From contig JAIOAQ010000006.1 of assembly GCA_019873735.1 (NCBI GenBank), forward strand, positions 1 through 64,000: 64,000 nt of DNA. The letters are read 5' to 3'. The notes under the pieces were generated by a model. That model had not been told where the DNA came from and ran no database searches. It saw nothing but the letters and a program-made list of their open reading frames with translations. The translations under genes were made by a program, and so were the position numbers. This document shows, in pieces, positions 33,801 through 43,373 of the stretch (positions within the stretch are counted from its first letter, which is position 1; every line of letters starts with the position of its first letter). This DNA is from Chloroflexota bacterium (lineage in GTDB: Bacteria > Chloroflexota > Anaerolineae > Anaerolineales > Villigracilaceae).

Positions 33801-34856
33801 AGTGCGGCGCATGAAATAATCGGCTGAAAAAAAGCGGTAACGTAAAATGGTATAGCCGGTAAAGAACGGAAAGAGGATGGTCAGAATGAGAATATAAGGT
33901 GAAAAATTGACAGAGCCAAGCGCAGCCGCCAATACCAGCCAGACAACCAGCGGGCCAAAGCCAACCACACTGCCCAAAAGGATGGTCTGCGCCTGATTGC
34001 GGACAATCGGAGAGCGCGCAGTTAGGATACGCCAGACAATCAGCAGCAGGAAAAAGAGAAAAGAAATTGCATTGAACGCATAGAGCGCCTGCCAGGCCTT
34101 CAAATAGGCAGTTGGGCGCGAAAAATCGAACAGCGTGGTGTAGGCATACCCCACCAATGCCAGCCCAATGACATATCCAAACCAACGCAAATATGGGCGG
34201 CCAACCGAGAAGCGTGCCTCTTGCGGAAAGGCCAGGCCCAGGTCAATCATTGCGCCGCCGGCAATGCCCAGCGACAGAGTCCAGATATGGGTCAGATAGT
34301 GGGTGGTGTACAAATCAAACAAGGCCGCGCTGACAATTGCCATTGAGGAGACCAGCAGGGCAAAGGCACGTCCGGTCGACTCGCTGCGGCGCAGTCCGAA
34401 AATCCACAGGCTGATGACAAGATAGCCCAGACTTAGAAGGGTTGGCAGATACAGATAGGTCCATCGATCTGGAAACGCTGTCAGCCGGACCTTCTCGGTT
34501 CTCATCTCCCCCTGCGGCGTGCGAATCACAACCGGGATGATTTGGCCTTCTGCTGAAGACTCCAGCGCGGCGCGAATGTCTGCAGCACTAGATACATTCC
34601 GCCCATTCACGGCAATCAACTGATTGCCAAAGGTATAGCCCTGATTGAGCAATTGCCAATCAGGCTTTCCTTTGGGCCCCACGCCATTGAAGACCAGCGT
34701 ATGTTCCACAAACGCGCCCAGGAACGGCTGCTTGAGCCAGGTATGGGCCAGAAAAAAAGTGACAACCAATGTAATCACCGCCAGGACTTGATAGCCCAAA
34801 ACGATGATTTGCAAAAAGCGGTTAAGAAGGTCTGATGTAGGACGCGATTGAACCAT
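30870..34856 (-). CDS. Large PDZ / multi-TM / multi-GAF sensor histidine kinase
   Basis: This 1328-residue protein has, in order: one helix (about 15-35), a PDZ-like region (about 40-110, with ITVNGR-type core LIAVNGRNVSSAADI), about seven helices (115-400), four to five GAF domains (about 430-1100), a HisKA domain with FVAHELKNPMTSIKG, and a HATPase with RDNGIGIS and GTGLGLNITKSL. All ATP-binding boxes look intact. No receiver domain is fused and no regulator is adjacent. The PDZ half may face outside and sense a peptide or protein C-terminus, an inference from domain order. The downstream FIST gene is likely co-transcribed. Confidence 0.85.
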   Translation of the reverse strand: MVQSRPTSDLLNRFLQIIVLGYQVLAVITLVVTFFLAHTWLKQPFLGAFVEHTLVFNGVGPKGKPDWQLLNQGYTFGNQLIAVNGRNVSSAADIRAALESSAEGQIIPVVIRTPQGEMRTEKVRLTAFPDRWTYLYLPTLLSLGYLVISLWIFGLRRSESTGRAFALLVSSMAIVSAALFDLYTTHYLTHIWTLSLGIAGGAMIDLGLAFPQEARFSVGRPYLRWFGYVIGLALVGYAYTTLFDFSRPTAYLKAWQALYAFNAISFLFFLLLIVWRILTARSPIVRNQAQTILLGSVVGFGPLVVWLVLAAALGSVNFSPYILILTILFPFFTGYTILRYRFFSADYFMRRTLLYALLSVLTVGGYALLVSGLSLIFGQRLQSAHPLVVGLTIFLLALLFNPLRDRLQQTLDAIFLRGQRAYQERLNQFTHDLTNALDLPTIQQKLRETIQSALSPKLLHIYTYDPLMDQFVAAPDESGQPTSDIRFAASSPLVQYMYRGRQPLYSEGSTIPEAVQAERARLALLGTELYIPMPGKERLNGWLALGSLHSGRPYTDQQLQFLENLADQASLAIERAQVVFNMHRSVQEMSVINRISQGINITLSFDDILELINAQTFQVIPATDFHITLYNRTGGYFYYAFSLENNDRLVNQENIPLPPSQGLAPQIIQQGRPILTQDYMSECQTRNVRPALKGVRAWMGVPLNSGAETIGALSVGSRDPTVTYTRGQLDLLLAIANQTAGAIVKARLFKETEERARQLSTLNEITKRLTSTLETEPLLRTILENAVSILNCEAGSLFLVDENTDDLIFRVTVGPVGGNLLGQRLPAGSGIVGRAVQTRSAVVENDVQRSADWFPNTDQQTGFISRSILAVPMQVKDRVIGVIEVINRKDGLPFVQEDEALLMAFAGQAAIALENARLYTLTDQELAARVEELSVMQRIDRELNASLEIDRAMRITLEWAMRQSGATAGLIGVVEADGLRLMAHQGYGSDLDVYANSPMPLDQSLMKSAVESGQAQRIVIDPEEGGGILHGARSQIIIPIRREASVIGLMLLESVREFGEDISFLTRLSDHAAIAISNAQLYAEVQAANLAKSDFVSFVAHELKNPMTSIKGYTELLAAGAVGAINENQANFLQTIRSNVERMSTLVSDLNDNSKIEAGRLRLEFKAVDVPDVIDEVIRSTHRQIEEKKQTVEVKLPPKLPAVWADRTRLGQVLTNLLSNAHKYTPEEGHIVIGAEESDNQWDPQGAARVVHIWVRDNGIGISVEDQKKIFNKFFRSEDQKAREAPGTGLGLNITKSLVEMQGGRIWFESVFREGTTFHFTIPVAEGD

Positions 34857-34868
34857 GCTTATCTTTGA

Positions 34869-34903
34869 AAAATGGATTAATCTCCTAATGATTAATCCAT
34901 TTT
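34869..34903. terminator. Perfect 14-bp palindrome between gyrB and the kinase gene
   Basis: AAAATGGATTAATC (34869-34882) pairs with GATTAATCCATTTT (34890-34903) around seven bases. In the minus direction a TTTTT run follows, so it may end gyrB transcription. The stem is AT-rich, so an operator 13 bases upstream of the kinase start is the alternative. Confidence 0.5.
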
Positions 34904-34990
34904 ACTCCACAATTTCCCTCAAAAGGATAGTTATTTCATAACAGTACCGTCCGACTCTGGTACGGCGTCAGAGGATGAGACCAGGCCCGC

Positions 34991-37952
<2,962 letters not shown>

Positions 37953-37961
37953 AGCCTGTTG

Positions 37962-37970
37962 ATTCTACCA
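37962..37970 (-). promoter_or_regulatory. Extended -10 of the membrane-protein/gyrB unit
   Basis: TGGTAGAAT on the minus strand is an extended -10 (TGn-TAGAAT), ending nine bases before the ATG at 37952. No Shine-Dalgarno lies between, which suggests a leaderless start. Confidence 0.5.
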
Positions 37971-37985
37971 CAGCGGTTTTTGCTC

Positions 37986-38014
37986 TTGGCATCTTATCTG
38001 CTGACGGGTACAAT
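37986..38014 (+). promoter_or_regulatory. Strong promoter with a leaderless start
   Basis: TTGGCA (37986-37991) and TACAAT (38009-38014) are separated by exactly 17 bases. The ATG at 38021 is six bases after the -10, so transcription should begin at or next to the start codon. Confidence 0.7.
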
Positions 38015-38020
38015 GCGGCT

Positions 38021-38833
38021 ATGTTTGGGCGCACTTCTTCTCCAGATGCCAATCGCCTCAGCGTCCTGACCGCTGCCGTATTGCTGGCGCTGGCAATGAC
38101 CAGTTTGTTTGACATTCAAGAGGGCGTACAAGGGATACAATTGCCGGGGATTTACCTGCCGCTTGGCCTCAATCTGCGTTTCCTGGCCATCCTGCTGGCT
38201 CTTGGTTTAACCGCCACAGGCATGGACTGGATGTTGCGCAGCCATCCACTGCTGGCCGACAAGAGCACTTTCAGCCACTTGCTGTTGCCAACCCTCACCA
38301 CCCTGATCATCAGCGCACCGCTCTACATCCTGCCAAGGGGAGGCCTGTGGTGGCTGGCATTTGGGATCGGCAGCCTGCTGCTTATCCTGGTGTTTCTGGC
38401 GGAATATGCCATTGTCGACTCGTCCAACATACTTTACCCTGCCGCCAGCGCCGGCCTGACAGCACTCTCGCTGGCCATGTTTCTGATTCTGTCCATAGCG
38501 CTGCGATACGCTTTGGCGCGTTTGATCATTCTCATCCCTCTGCTCTTGCTGGCCGCGTTCGCGGTGAGTCTGCGAGCATTGCACTTATATTTACCCGGCC
38601 AATGGAAATACGCCTGGGCAGCCGGGGCCTCTATCGTTTGTGTCCAACTTGCCGCCGGCTTACATTACTGGCCCTTGAGCCCCATCAAGTTCGGCTTGAT
38701 TCTACTTGGCTCGCTTTACGCCATCACCAACCTGGCGCGAAACCTGGAGCAGGGAATCGCCCTAAAACGCGCCGTCATCGAACCGCTGATCATTCTTGGC
38801 GTACTTTGGACAATTGCTCTTTTCGTTGCATAA
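38021..38833 (+). CDS. Eight-helix membrane protein of unknown function
   Basis: This 270-residue protein is almost entirely hydrophobic, with about eight helices joined by short loops, a GLNLRFLAILLALGL pattern in the second helix and a short N-terminal cytoplasmic tail. It may belong to a conserved Chloroflexi membrane family, but I do not recognise it with certainty. The strong promoter with a leaderless start is its most informative feature. The divergent gene encodes another polytopic membrane protein upstream of gyrB. Confidence 0.6.
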   Translation: MFGRTSSPDANRLSVLTAAVLLALAMTSLFDIQEGVQGIQLPGIYLPLGLNLRFLAILLALGLTATGMDWMLRSHPLLADKSTFSHLLLPTLTTLIISAPLYILPRGGLWWLAFGIGSLLLILVFLAEYAIVDSSNILYPAASAGLTALSLAMFLILSIALRYALARLIILIPLLLLAAFAVSLRALHLYLPGQWKYAWAAGASIVCVQLAAGLHYWPLSPIKFGLILLGSLYAITNLARNLEQGIALKRAVIEPLIILGVLWTIALFVA

Positions 38834-38947
38834 TAAGTAACTCTACCGAAACAATTGTGTTGTTAAACTGGCATTATATGTCACAGCGTAACTATCTACC
38901 CGAAGATACCCTTTCCAACAATAAACGTGGCAAACGCAGCATATGAA

Positions 38948-39020
38948 ACAGGAGGTACAGGATAAACAGGATTTTTTGCACACCTTAATCGTTTATCCTG
39001 CCATCCTGTCCACCCTGTTC
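38948..39020. repeat. Imperfect inverted repeat of ACAGGAT units
   Basis: GGATAAAC (38960-38967) pairs with GTTTATCC (38991-38998), and the flanking ACAGG and CCTGT units pair further out. The arms are built from repeated ACAGGAT-like heptads in a non-coding gap. Confidence 0.55.
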
Positions 39021-39024
39021 AAAA

Positions 39025-39038
39025 GGGCAGGTAGTTAC
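39025..39038 (+). repeat. Possible right-end scrap of the 122-bp element
   Basis: GGGCAGGTAGTTAC differs from the right end of the fragment at 2651-2664 by one base. Too short to be sure. Confidence 0.35.
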
Positions 39039-39073
39039 ATCAAAGCCTAATTTAGCAGGAGAATAATCGGAAG

Positions 39074-39742
39074 ATGGTCCCCATACTTACAGGCATCAGC
39101 ATCATTCTTGCTTCTTATCTTATTGGTTCAGTCCCTTACGGCTGGCTGGTTGTGAAAATCTTCTCCGGTAAAGACGTGCGTCAGATAGAAAGCGGGCGCA
39201 CGGGAGGCACAAATGCAATGCGGGCAGCCGGCGTCGGCGCCGGCATTCTAACTGCCGTCCTGGATATTCTGAAAGGCGCAGCCTCTGTCTGGCTGGCAAA
39301 AGCACTCACCGGTGATCCCTGGCTGCACATCCTTGCCCCTCTGGCAGTCATTTTGGGGAACAACTACTCTATTTTTCTTGCCGAGCGGGATGCCAACGGA
39401 CGCCTGCGCCTGCGCGGCGGGGCCGGTGGAGCAGCGTGTGTTGGCGGGTCGCTGGGGCTGTGGGCACCCTCCGTGCTCATCATCCTGCCTCTGGGCGCGC
39501 TGGTCTTTCTCGGCATCGGCTATGCATCAGTTACAACCATGAGCGCCGCCCTGATTGCCACCATCATCTTTATAGTACGCGCACAAATGGGTCTCTCTCC
39601 CTGGCAATACATCCTCTACGGCATCCTGGCCGAACTGCTTTTATTGTGGGCTCTGCGTCCAAATATCCGCCGCCTAAAAGAAGGCACCGAACGCCTGCAC
39701 GGCTGGCGCGCAAAACGCAAACAGCAACAGACCAAAGAATAA
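39074..39742 (+). CDS. plsY: Glycerol-3-phosphate acyltransferase PlsY
   Basis: PlsY transfers an acyl group from acyl-phosphate to sn-glycerol-3-phosphate, the first step of phospholipid synthesis. Signatures seen are SYLIGSVPYGWL, the glycerol-phosphate site SGRTGGTNAMRAAG and the LDILKGAASVWLA helix. The protein of 222 residues has about five transmembrane helices. The second cytoplasmic loop, where many homologues carry GGKGVAT, here reads GGAGGAACVGGSL, a divergence from the usual motif. The partner plsX is not in the window. An AGGAG lies 11 bases before the ATG. Confidence 0.85.
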   Translation: MVPILTGISIILASYLIGSVPYGWLVVKIFSGKDVRQIESGRTGGTNAMRAAGVGAGILTAVLDILKGAASVWLAKALTGDPWLHILAPLAVILGNNYSIFLAERDANGRLRLRGGAGGAACVGGSLGLWAPSVLIILPLGALVFLGIGYASVTTMSAALIATIIFIVRAQMGLSPWQYILYGILAELLLLWALRPNIRRLKEGTERLHGWRAKRKQQQTKE

Positions 39743-39749
39743 ACCGATC

Positions 39750-39773
39750 CAGGCCGCCGGCAAAGGCGGCCTG
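39750..39773 (+). terminator. GC-rich hairpin after plsY
   Basis: CAGGCCGCC and GGCGGCCTG form a perfect 9-bp stem with a 6-base loop just after the plsY stop. No T-run follows, so termination would be weak. Confidence 0.4.
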
Positions 39774-39792
39774 ATGGTCTCATCAGCCGGGT

Positions 39793-39798
39793 TATAAT
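39793..39798 (+). promoter_or_regulatory. -10 box of the BMP-like lipoprotein gene
   Basis: TATAAT lies 30 bases before the ATG at 39829, with GGAG at 39820 close to the start. No clear -35. Confidence 0.45.
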
Positions 39799-39828
39799 TC
39801 AGGAGAATTTGAAATTCCTGGAGCACAC

Positions 39829-40842
39829 ATGCGACTTAACCTTGCCTTTGGACTTCTGGTCCTGCTTGTTCTGACAGGTTGTGCAAAAGCGGCTCAACCT
39901 ACCCCTGAGCCTGCCCCTCCAACCGAGACACCTATCCCCACCCCCACACCTTTCCCCACCCCTGCGACTCCGCTGGCCATTCTGGTCTTGCCGGCCGATA
40001 TGGACCAGGAAACATCGGCTCTTTATCAAAAGACCGTCTATGACTTGTGCCAGGCCGAAGGCTACCGCTTTCAGGTACGCAACAGCCTGAGCATTACCGA
40101 CCTGGAACCTACACTCAAAGTTGTCATCGCGTTACCGCCCGACCCAGGAATAGCCGCTCTTGCTGCTGCCGCCCCTCAAACCCAGTTCCTGGCCATCAAT
40201 ATCCCCGGCGTCACAGCAGGGGGCAACATCAGCACCCTGGCTTCTGCCAACACACGTCCCGATATCCCCGCTTTCATGGCCGGCTACATTGCTGCCATGA
40301 TCACTGAAGATTACCACATTGGCATGATCATCCCCAAGGACAATCCTGACGCATTGCGGGCAGTAACAGCCTACAAAACCGGCATGGACTACTACTGCGG
40401 CCTGTGCAATCCCTGGGCTGGACCTTTCTACGATTATCCCCTGTGGGTCGAAATTCCGGCCGAAGCCAAGCCGTCGGAATATCCGGCCTATGTAGATTAT
40501 CTTGCTGTCCGTTACGAAGTTGAAACCATCTACCTGTATCCAGATATTGCCGCCCCTGAAATCCTTTCCTACATCTCTACCAGCGGCCTCCTGCAGTTGG
40601 GTGCTTTTACCCCCGAACAAGATTACGATGGCTGGGTCGTCAGCATCCAGCCAGACGAGATTCGAGCCATTCAGACCGCCTGGCCCGAACTTATCGCCGG
40701 TAAAGGCGGGCAGACCATCCCGGCGCCGCTGGTTCTCAAAAATGCCGACCCCGATCTTTTGGGACTGGGAAAGCAGCGACTGGCACAGGAAATCCTGAAT
40801 GACGTGCTGGCCGGTTATATCAGCACAGGGGTTGAACCCTGA
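39829..40842 (+). CDS. BMP-family (PnrA/Med-like) binding lipoprotein
   Basis: A lipoprotein signal (lipobox LTGC) and a Thr/Pro-rich linker are followed by a periplasmic-binding-protein-like fold. LAILVLPADMDQ, a QFLAINIPGV strand, DIPAFMAGYIAAMI and HIGMIIPKDN match the BMP/PnrA nucleoside-binding family. ATVxAYKxGM-like AVTAYKTGMDYYCG follows. Purine nucleoside uptake is the family function, but no permease or ATPase genes are adjacent, so it may be an orphan sensor or a component shared with a distant transporter. A terminator follows after repeat copy B. Confidence 0.75.
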   Translation: MRLNLAFGLLVLLVLTGCAKAAQPTPEPAPPTETPIPTPTPFPTPATPLAILVLPADMDQETSALYQKTVYDLCQAEGYRFQVRNSLSITDLEPTLKVVIALPPDPGIAALAAAAPQTQFLAINIPGVTAGGNISTLASANTRPDIPAFMAGYIAAMITEDYHIGMIIPKDNPDALRAVTAYKTGMDYYCGLCNPWAGPFYDYPLWVEIPAEAKPSEYPAYVDYLAVRYEVETIYLYPDIAAPEILSYISTSGLLQLGAFTPEQDYDGWVVSIQPDEIRAIQTAWPELIAGKGGQTIPAPLVLKNADPDLLGLGKQRLAQEILNDVLAGYISTGVEP

Positions 40843-40872
40843 CCTTTCCCGGCAAGACAACAAAGTGTAGCC

Positions 40873-40994
40873 GTAATTACTTACCCATAACCCTCCCGCA
40901 GGTTAGAACAGAGCCAGCAATCGCTTCTGGTAATCATGACGGTACCTTGCGGATCGGAAATTACGCCAAAACCTGCGGGAGGGTAGGCGGCTAC
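40873..40994. repeat. 122-bp terminal-inverted-repeat element, copy B
   Basis: The ends read GTAATTACTTACCC and GGGTAGGCGGCTAC, with inner arms CCCTCCCGCAGGTT and AACCTGCGGGAGGG. It is flanked by a perfect 8-bp direct repeat, GTGTAGCC (40865-40872 and 40995-41002). It lies between two convergent genes and has no open reading frame of note. Confidence 0.88.
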
Positions 40995-41010
40995 GTGTAG
41001 CCTGAAAAAG

Positions 41011-41049
41011 AAAAAAGGCCTGCAGATGCTCACACTGCAGGCCTTTTTT
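41011..41049. terminator. Bidirectional rho-independent terminator
   Basis: AAAAAAGGCCTGCAG (41011-41025) and CTGCAGGCCTTTTTT (41035-41049) form a perfect 15-bp stem around a 9-base loop. It can terminate the lipoprotein gene and the convergent TPR gene ending at 41064. Confidence 0.92.
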
Positions 41050-41063
41050 ACTGCTTGTAAGGC

Positions 41064-43373
41064 TCAGCCTCCGCCCCGCAATTGATTCATCAATTGATGG
41101 TACGCATCAACATTGGGAGGGTTCATGGCAATGATTTGTGCAATGACATTGATGGCCTCGTCTTTTTTGCCATCTTCCAGCAGTCTCTCGCCGGCCATAT
41201 CCAGTTGGGCAACAGCATCTTCCAGCCGCCCTGCCCGACGGTACTGATCGGCCAGTGCCCGCCGCAGAAATACCTGGTCATCGTATTCGTTCACAAGTTC
41301 TTCCAACAAGAGAATGCCGTCTTTCCCGTTACTGGCCGCATAGGTGAGATAGTTTTCCAGTTCAAGTATGGCTTGCTGAATTTGCCCAAGGCGGATATTC
41401 AAACCAATCAGGTGCTTACGCGCGACCTCATCATCAGGCTTCAACGTCCGAATCTGTTCATAAACCCGGATGGCCTGTTTCCAATCAAGCCGCTGCATAT
41501 CAATATCGGCCATATGCTGAAGGATATTAATGCTCCAAACTGGGTCCGCGTTCAATTGTTGGGCCACACGCAGCGCCGTGGCATATGTCTTTCGCGCCTG
41601 GTCCAACTCGGCCAGTTTGTAGTATATCCCTGCTACATCAATGTATTCTTCCATGGCTTCGTCAACCTGCCCAAGCGCCACCAAATGCTCAACCAGGTGG
41701 TTGTGAGCAGAAAGATCCATTGGCGCCAATTGAAGAATCCGCCGCAACATTTTGACAGCCTGCCCGGTTTCGCCCCGAATACTATACGCCCGTGCAACCA
41801 CATTAAACTTGGCAATTGCATCCTCAGTGCGGCCCGCACGCGCCAGCATATCCCCAATCAAGGTGTGAAGCGGCAGATAAGAGGGGGCATGCGTCAGGGC
41901 CTGAAATGCTTCATCCATCGCCAGGCGCACCCGCCCGGCGCGCGCATATTGGTGGACGCGGTTGATTGCTTCCAGCACCTGGCCACTTTCTGCCTGGATA
42001 AGCACATCGGCCAACGGGACGGGCAGTTCCCCCTCTTGAGGCTGAGGCAACTCTTGGCGTGCCTTGCGCAAGTGTTCCTGCCAGTTCGAACGAATCAACA
42101 GTTCAGAGATATTCTCACACAGCCGGCTCTGCGCCGCATCGTCTGAATTTGTACTTTGTGCTTCAATGATCGGTTCATACAATTGCCGTAGTTCGTCGGC
42201 CTTTTCAGGAGGGACAACGGCCGAATCGGCCAGTTTGAGCGCCTCAAGGAATTGGACGGCGGCTTCTGAAATCCGTCCCATTCGCTGCAGAACTTGGCCC
42301 ATCAACAACCGCGAGCCCAAGGCATAGTCTCGATGCCTGACAGCATTCTGTAAACTGCGCAAAGCGCTTTCCAGCCGTTCTCCTTTTGAACGCAGGTATC
42401 CTAAGTCAAAATGCAGCGCGGCGTGGTCAAAGCCTGCTTCCAGCGCCAGTTCCAACTCGTCGGCCGCCAGGCTTTCCTGGTTATTGGTCTGAAGGTCAAT
42501 GGCCTGACTCAAGTGCAGAATCACCTTTGCCTGATCTGCCTTTTGCAGGGACAACTGACCGGTTCCCTTCATAATGGCCTGCATGCCCCGCCGCCCCTGC
42601 AAAGCATTCCCCTCTTCGCTGTAATCAAAGAGGACGCTTGCCAGCCTGGTCAAAGCCTTTTGACGCGCCTCAGAAATGGGGTCTGGTTCGCTTTGCGTCG
42701 GACGCGGCGGTTCAAGTTGCTTGATCTGCGCCATGCGAATTGGCCCGGTGCCGCCCTTTGGGCGAACCGGCTTGGGGAGCATTTGATTCGTCCGCAGCAA
42801 CGCCTGCGCCTGCTTGACCGTCGGGCTGTTGGGCATCAACTGGGCGGCGCGATTGACCATCTCGGTGGTCTTGTCAATTTTCCCGGCACGCTGGAAAAGG
42901 GCAGCCATCGCCAGATATGCTTCAGCCGCCTCACGCGGATGCCCAAGCCGTTCATGCACCATAGCCAAACGTGAATGCGCCAGAAGGTACTCAGGGTCCA
43001 GTTGAATAACACTCATCCAGTTTTCAATAGCCTTCTCAACATCCCGACCCTGGATGTATAACTCTGCCGCGCGCATGGCCGCCTGAATAGCCGGATTCAA
43101 CTGTCCCAGGCGCTCTGAAATCTCGGCAATTTTCTCAAAGGCAATCGGGTCATTTGGGCTGAGTTCAACAACGCGCCGGTAAGCATTCAACGCCTCTTCA
43201 AACTTGCCCAATTGGTAGAGCGCCAGGCCGAGACTGCTCAGCGCGCCCGCATGATCTGGGAATTCGTCCAGCGCAGCGCGATAGGAGGCCGCGGCCTTCT
43301 CCCACTTTTGATCCCAGGCGGCCGAGTGGCCTTCATTCATGAGTTTTTGGAAACGGTCTTCGTTAGGGCTCAT
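41064..43373 (-). CDS. Large tetratricopeptide-repeat protein
   Basis: The 769-residue protein is built of helical TPR pairs. About 3-4 canonical repeats are seen at the N-terminus (AALSSLGLALYQLGKFEEAL, then LSPNDPIAFEKIAEISERLG) and a further set in the C-terminal third (ALRVAQQLNADPVW, VYEQIRTLKPDDEVARKHL). The middle contains a polar linker (PKPVRPKGGTGPIRM). No catalytic domain is seen. TPR proteins act as scaffolds. Its start overlaps the polA stop (ATGA), so it is probably made with polA, though a functional link is not established. Confidence 0.85.
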   Translation of the reverse strand: MSPNEDRFQKLMNEGHSAAWDQKWEKAAASYRAALDEFPDHAGALSSLGLALYQLGKFEEALNAYRRVVELSPNDPIAFEKIAEISERLGQLNPAIQAAMRAAELYIQGRDVEKAIENWMSVIQLDPEYLLAHSRLAMVHERLGHPREAAEAYLAMAALFQRAGKIDKTTEMVNRAAQLMPNSPTVKQAQALLRTNQMLPKPVRPKGGTGPIRMAQIKQLEPPRPTQSEPDPISEARQKALTRLASVLFDYSEEGNALQGRRGMQAIMKGTGQLSLQKADQAKVILHLSQAIDLQTNNQESLAADELELALEAGFDHAALHFDLGYLRSKGERLESALRSLQNAVRHRDYALGSRLLMGQVLQRMGRISEAAVQFLEALKLADSAVVPPEKADELRQLYEPIIEAQSTNSDDAAQSRLCENISELLIRSNWQEHLRKARQELPQPQEGELPVPLADVLIQAESGQVLEAINRVHQYARAGRVRLAMDEAFQALTHAPSYLPLHTLIGDMLARAGRTEDAIAKFNVVARAYSIRGETGQAVKMLRRILQLAPMDLSAHNHLVEHLVALGQVDEAMEEYIDVAGIYYKLAELDQARKTYATALRVAQQLNADPVWSINILQHMADIDMQRLDWKQAIRVYEQIRTLKPDDEVARKHLIGLNIRLGQIQQAILELENYLTYAASNGKDGILLLEELVNEYDDQVFLRRALADQYRRAGRLEDAVAQLDMAGERLLEDGKKDEAINVIAQIIAMNPPNVDAYHQLMNQLRGGG

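Noticed and set aside
38878-38946. A 22-codon ORF beginning MSQRNYLPED
   Set aside because: No ribosome site before its ATG and no recognisable motif; a short ORF by chance is more likely.
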